From a bacterium (GTDB lineage Bacteria > Actinomycetota > Aquicultoria > Aquicultorales > Aquicultoraceae): a stretch of DNA of 46,057 bases. Where the stretch lies: assembly GCA_902810715.1 (NCBI GenBank), contig CADDYS010000006.1, forward strand, positions 1-46,057, given 5' to 3'. The notes below the pieces were generated by a model. The model was not told the origin of the DNA. It searched no databases and saw only the letters and a list, made by a program, of their open reading frames with translations. Positions 44,120 through 46,057 of the stretch are shown in pieces; position 1 is the first letter of the stretch; every line of letters begins with the position of its first letter. Both the position numbers and the translations under genes were made by a program.

Positions 44120-45559
44120 TTGGCAGTTCCTAAAGGCAACAAAAGATACGCTGTTTTGCTGGTCATTTTGCTGGCCGTGCTGGTCGCTTTGATAGGTATC
44201 TACTACGTGTTGGCGAGACCACTACAGCCTGTTGGCACGGTGAAACCAAAAGGATACGCACATATATTCTCAATCTACGGCGTTGAAACCGATCGGTTGT
44301 ATCGGCCAACTGAAGTAGCCGTTGATAATTCTGGGAATATCTACATTGTAGATACTTACAAGCACAGGGTTTTGATATTTGATAGGGATGGCAAATTTAT
44401 CGATCAATTTGGCAAAAAAGGTAGTGGCAAGGGGGAGTTTCTATTCCCAAGCGGGATAACTGTTGATGATAATGGCCGTATCTATGTGCTATCAAATAAG
44501 CAAAACAAGGTCTCGATTTTTAATCGGAACAAGCAATTGGTGTGGGAAATCGAAGTTCCTCAGCCTTTAACCGCAACGGTTAAAAATAAAAAGCTGTACA
44601 TAACGACCGATCGCGGTATCATGGTTGGGGACCTCAACGGTAATCTTTTATTCTCTTTTGGCGTTAAAGGTAGAAGCAAAGGACAATTTAACCGGCCGAC
44701 CGGTGTTGCTGTTGATGATAAGGGCAATATTTATGTGGCCGATTCAATGAACTACCGTCTAAGCGCTTACAACAAAGAAGGAAAGCACCTTTGGGATGTA
44801 GGTAGCCCGCCGGACCCGCAAAAAGCAATCCAATCCAGAGAAAGAAGATTTGGTCTCCCTGTAGGATTAACCCTATCTAATGATGGTCTTCTTTACATGG
44901 TGGATGCTTTTAACGGGGAAATTTATATCTATAATACCGACGGGCGGCAGCGCGGTGTTGTCGGTGAGTGGGGTAAAGAGGATGGACAGTTTTACTATCC
45001 TGGAGGGCTTGCCGCCATGGGCAATGAACTGTTTGCTGTTGCCGATAAGTTTAACAACCGTGTACAGGTTGTCAGGATACCGAGTCCAAACGTCACACCG
45101 GTAGTCCGTGCAGGCCGCTATGTCCCGTGGTTCCTTGCGATTCTGCTGTTGCCGTTATTGCTGTATATGCGGAAGCGCAGGTTCGTGTTTGCTGCCGATG
45201 AGGCGTTCCTGCGGCGCGCGATAGGTGACGGAAATATAACGGCTTTGGCAAAGGCCGGCAAAATATACGTAATTGAAGACGTTTATGAGCGGCTTAAGGA
45301 ACAGACCCCTGGCGATGTTAAATTAAGCAAAACGTTGCAGGTAATCGAACATCTGGATGAGGACAGACAAAAACTTGCATCTGCGCGCGGGCTGAGCGAT
45401 GAAGCGGTAGGATTACTCTCAGCACAGTTTAAACGGGCAAAAGTGACACTGCTCACAGATAATGATCTGCTAAAGAAGGCGGCGGCAGAACATAAGGTTG
45501 TTACTGTAGGCTACGGCGAGTTTGTAAATGGCCTGGGTAAACAAGGCGTCGCTGGGTAG
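44120..45559 (+). CDS. NHL-repeat membrane protein with PIN-like C-terminal domain
   Basis: About 479 residues. A first membrane helix (YAVLLVILLAVLVALIGIYYVL) is followed by a six-bladed NHL propeller outside (PTEVAVDNSGNIYIVDTYKHRV, PSGITVDDNGRIYVLSNKQNKV, PTGVAVDDKGNIYVADSMNYRL and more), a second helix (WFLAILLLPLLLYM) and a cytoplasmic domain. That last part (FVFAADEAFLRRA, YVIEDVYERLKE, VTLLTDNDLLKKAAAEHKVV, GYGEF) looks PIN-like, with Asp residues in the right order. The PIN call is mine by eye. TTG 44120 is preferred over TTG 44114, since AGGGGG at 44106-44111 is 8 nt before it. Paired with the TPR gene. Confidence 0.82.
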   Translation: MAVPKGNKRYAVLLVILLAVLVALIGIYYVLARPLQPVGTVKPKGYAHIFSIYGVETDRLYRPTEVAVDNSGNIYIVDTYKHRVLIFDRDGKFIDQFGKKGSGKGEFLFPSGITVDDNGRIYVLSNKQNKVSIFNRNKQLVWEIEVPQPLTATVKNKKLYITTDRGIMVGDLNGNLLFSFGVKGRSKGQFNRPTGVAVDDKGNIYVADSMNYRLSAYNKEGKHLWDVGSPPDPQKAIQSRERRFGLPVGLTLSNDGLLYMVDAFNGEIYIYNTDGRQRGVVGEWGKEDGQFYYPGGLAAMGNELFAVADKFNNRVQVVRIPSPNVTPVVRAGRYVPWFLAILLLPLLLYMRKRRFVFAADEAFLRRAIGDGNITALAKAGKIYVIEDVYERLKEQTPGDVKLSKTLQVIEHLDEDRQKLASARGLSDEAVGLLSAQFKRAKVTLLTDNDLLKKAAAEHKVVTVGYGEFVNGLGKQGVAG

Positions 45560-45953
45560 GAAAAGCTTGCTCATCAAATGCTAGGTATTCTATACACCTC
45601 TTAAAAAGATTTCGAAAATAGTCCAAAATAGTGCTTGACTTCACAATCACTGTGCATTAACCTATAACTAGTGTTACTAGTCCAATATTGACTAGGCTAA
45701 TTTACAAAGCATTGCTGATCTTTGATAAAGCCTAACAACCGCAGCATCGAAACACTCTATTTACTCTATTTACCGCACCCGGCTAAAAAATTAATTATCT
45801 TTTTAGTTTGTATTGATTTGACACTTCTTGGTGAGAAATGGGCTATGGCAGTCTGAGCATGGCACATCTTGAGAGCTGTAATAGCCAAGCAGCCGATTTT
45901 CAAGATGTGTCACATCCGTACAAGCTTATCTTGAATGAAAGGAGGTGAAACAA
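45560..45953. other. 394 bp gene-free leader region before the last gene
   Basis: No gene seen. It holds a small ACTAGT-GTT-ACTAGT palindrome near 45668-45683, a consensus -35 TTGACA at 45818-45823 without a clear -10, and a folded-looking stretch at 45841-45909: GGCTAT (45841-45846) can pair with ATAGCC (45881-45886), and CACATCTTGA (45863-45872) with TCAAGATGTG (45900-45909). I do not recognise a known riboswitch. Confidence 0.55.
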
Positions 45954-46057
45954 ATGAGAAAGGTTTTAATTATTTTGCTGGCGCTCGTCTTCGTTAGCTT
46001 GATGGCTGGAGTTGCTCTTGCAAACGACCCATCAACTACCAGCAGCGATAACTTTAC
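45954..46057 (+). CDS. Secreted protein, cut by the window end
   Basis: Only 34 residues are visible: a signal peptide (RKVLIILLALVFVSLMAGVALA, with cleavage probably after ALA) and the start of the mature part (NDPSTTSSDNFT). AAAGGAGGTG lies 5 nt upstream of the ATG, a very strong ribosome site. Its start, MRKVLIILLALVF, is close to the signal peptide of the sorting-signal protein at 37322-37822 (MRKVLVILMMLAL), which hints at another surface protein. The gene runs off the + end. Confidence 0.85.
   Translation, partial: MRKVLIILLALVFVSLMAGVALANDPSTTSSDNF

Noticed and set aside
45841-45909. Cyclic-di-GMP or other known riboswitch
   Set aside because: The conserved unpaired bases of the classes I can recall are not present. 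Only the helices are supported.

Overview
This is a 46 kb piece of a bacterial chromosome. The gene content and order (mfd, PPIase lipoprotein, mazG, eno, pyk, FtsB/DivIC-like gene, S1 gene, single-domain ppx), the frequent TTG/GTG starts with strong Shine-Dalgarno sites, lipoproteins, a class E-like sortase and a GAF/SpoIIE phosphatase point to a Gram-positive-type lineage. A deep-branching, probably anaerobic Actinomycetota (near Coriobacteriia or uncultured Aquicultoria-like groups) is my best guess. A Bacillota relative is the alternative. This assignment is inferred from gene content, not from a marker-gene tree.

Layout. (1) 0.1-10.5 kb, + strand: housekeeping block covering transcription-repair coupling, folding of exported proteins, nucleotide clean-up, lower glycolysis (enolase, pyruvate kinase), cell division and polyphosphate/ppGpp metabolism. 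(2) 10.5-11.8 kb: tRNA-Leu(UAA) with a good promoter, a 560 bp gene-free patch full of short repeats, and a hemerythrin gene on the - strand. (3) 12.1-30.9 kb, + strand: a Wzx/Wzy-type surface polysaccharide locus of 17 genes, tightly packed and often overlapping. It has two Met-type UDP-HexNAc 4,6-dehydratase-like proteins, a UDP-sulfoquinovose synthase, flippase, three methyltransferases, two GT2 and two GT4 glycosyltransferases, a Wzy-like polymerase, UDP-GlcNAc 2-epimerase, a Gfo/Idh/MocA oxidoreductase, two DegT aminotransferases and a small initiating phosphoglycosyl transferase. The middle of this block is visibly richer in A+T than the flanks. (4) 30.9-32.3 kb: a RAYT-type Y1 transposase with near-perfect 24 bp inverted ends, followed by a frameshifted scrap of a second DegT aminotransferase. 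(5) 32.3-38.6 kb, - strand: a DUF4160/DUF2442 pair, DUF4012 protein, Wzz-BY-kinase fusion, sortase, a small secreted protein with an FPITG-type sorting signal, and a small membrane protein. (6) 38.7-46 kb, + strand: GAF-GAF-SpoIIE phosphatase, LarB and LarE (nickel-pincer cofactor), two lipoproteins (FxLYD-like and GerMN), a TPR membrane protein, an NHL-repeat/membrane/PIN-like protein, and the start of a secreted protein cut by the window edge.

How the parts fit. Regions 3 and 5 together form a nearly complete pathway: nucleotide-sugar synthesis, initiation, elongation, flipping, polymerisation and chain-length control by a tyrosine autokinase. A sortase in region 5 can attach proteins to the envelope. 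The sulfoquinovose synthase lies inside the glycan operon rather than beside a sulfolipid synthase, which suggests a sulfonated sugar in the surface glycan. Scattered through the window are six copies of a short palindrome that starts with GTAG, in single or head-to-head pairs like REP/BIME elements. Two of them sit over stop codons. The same window carries a RAYT transposase.
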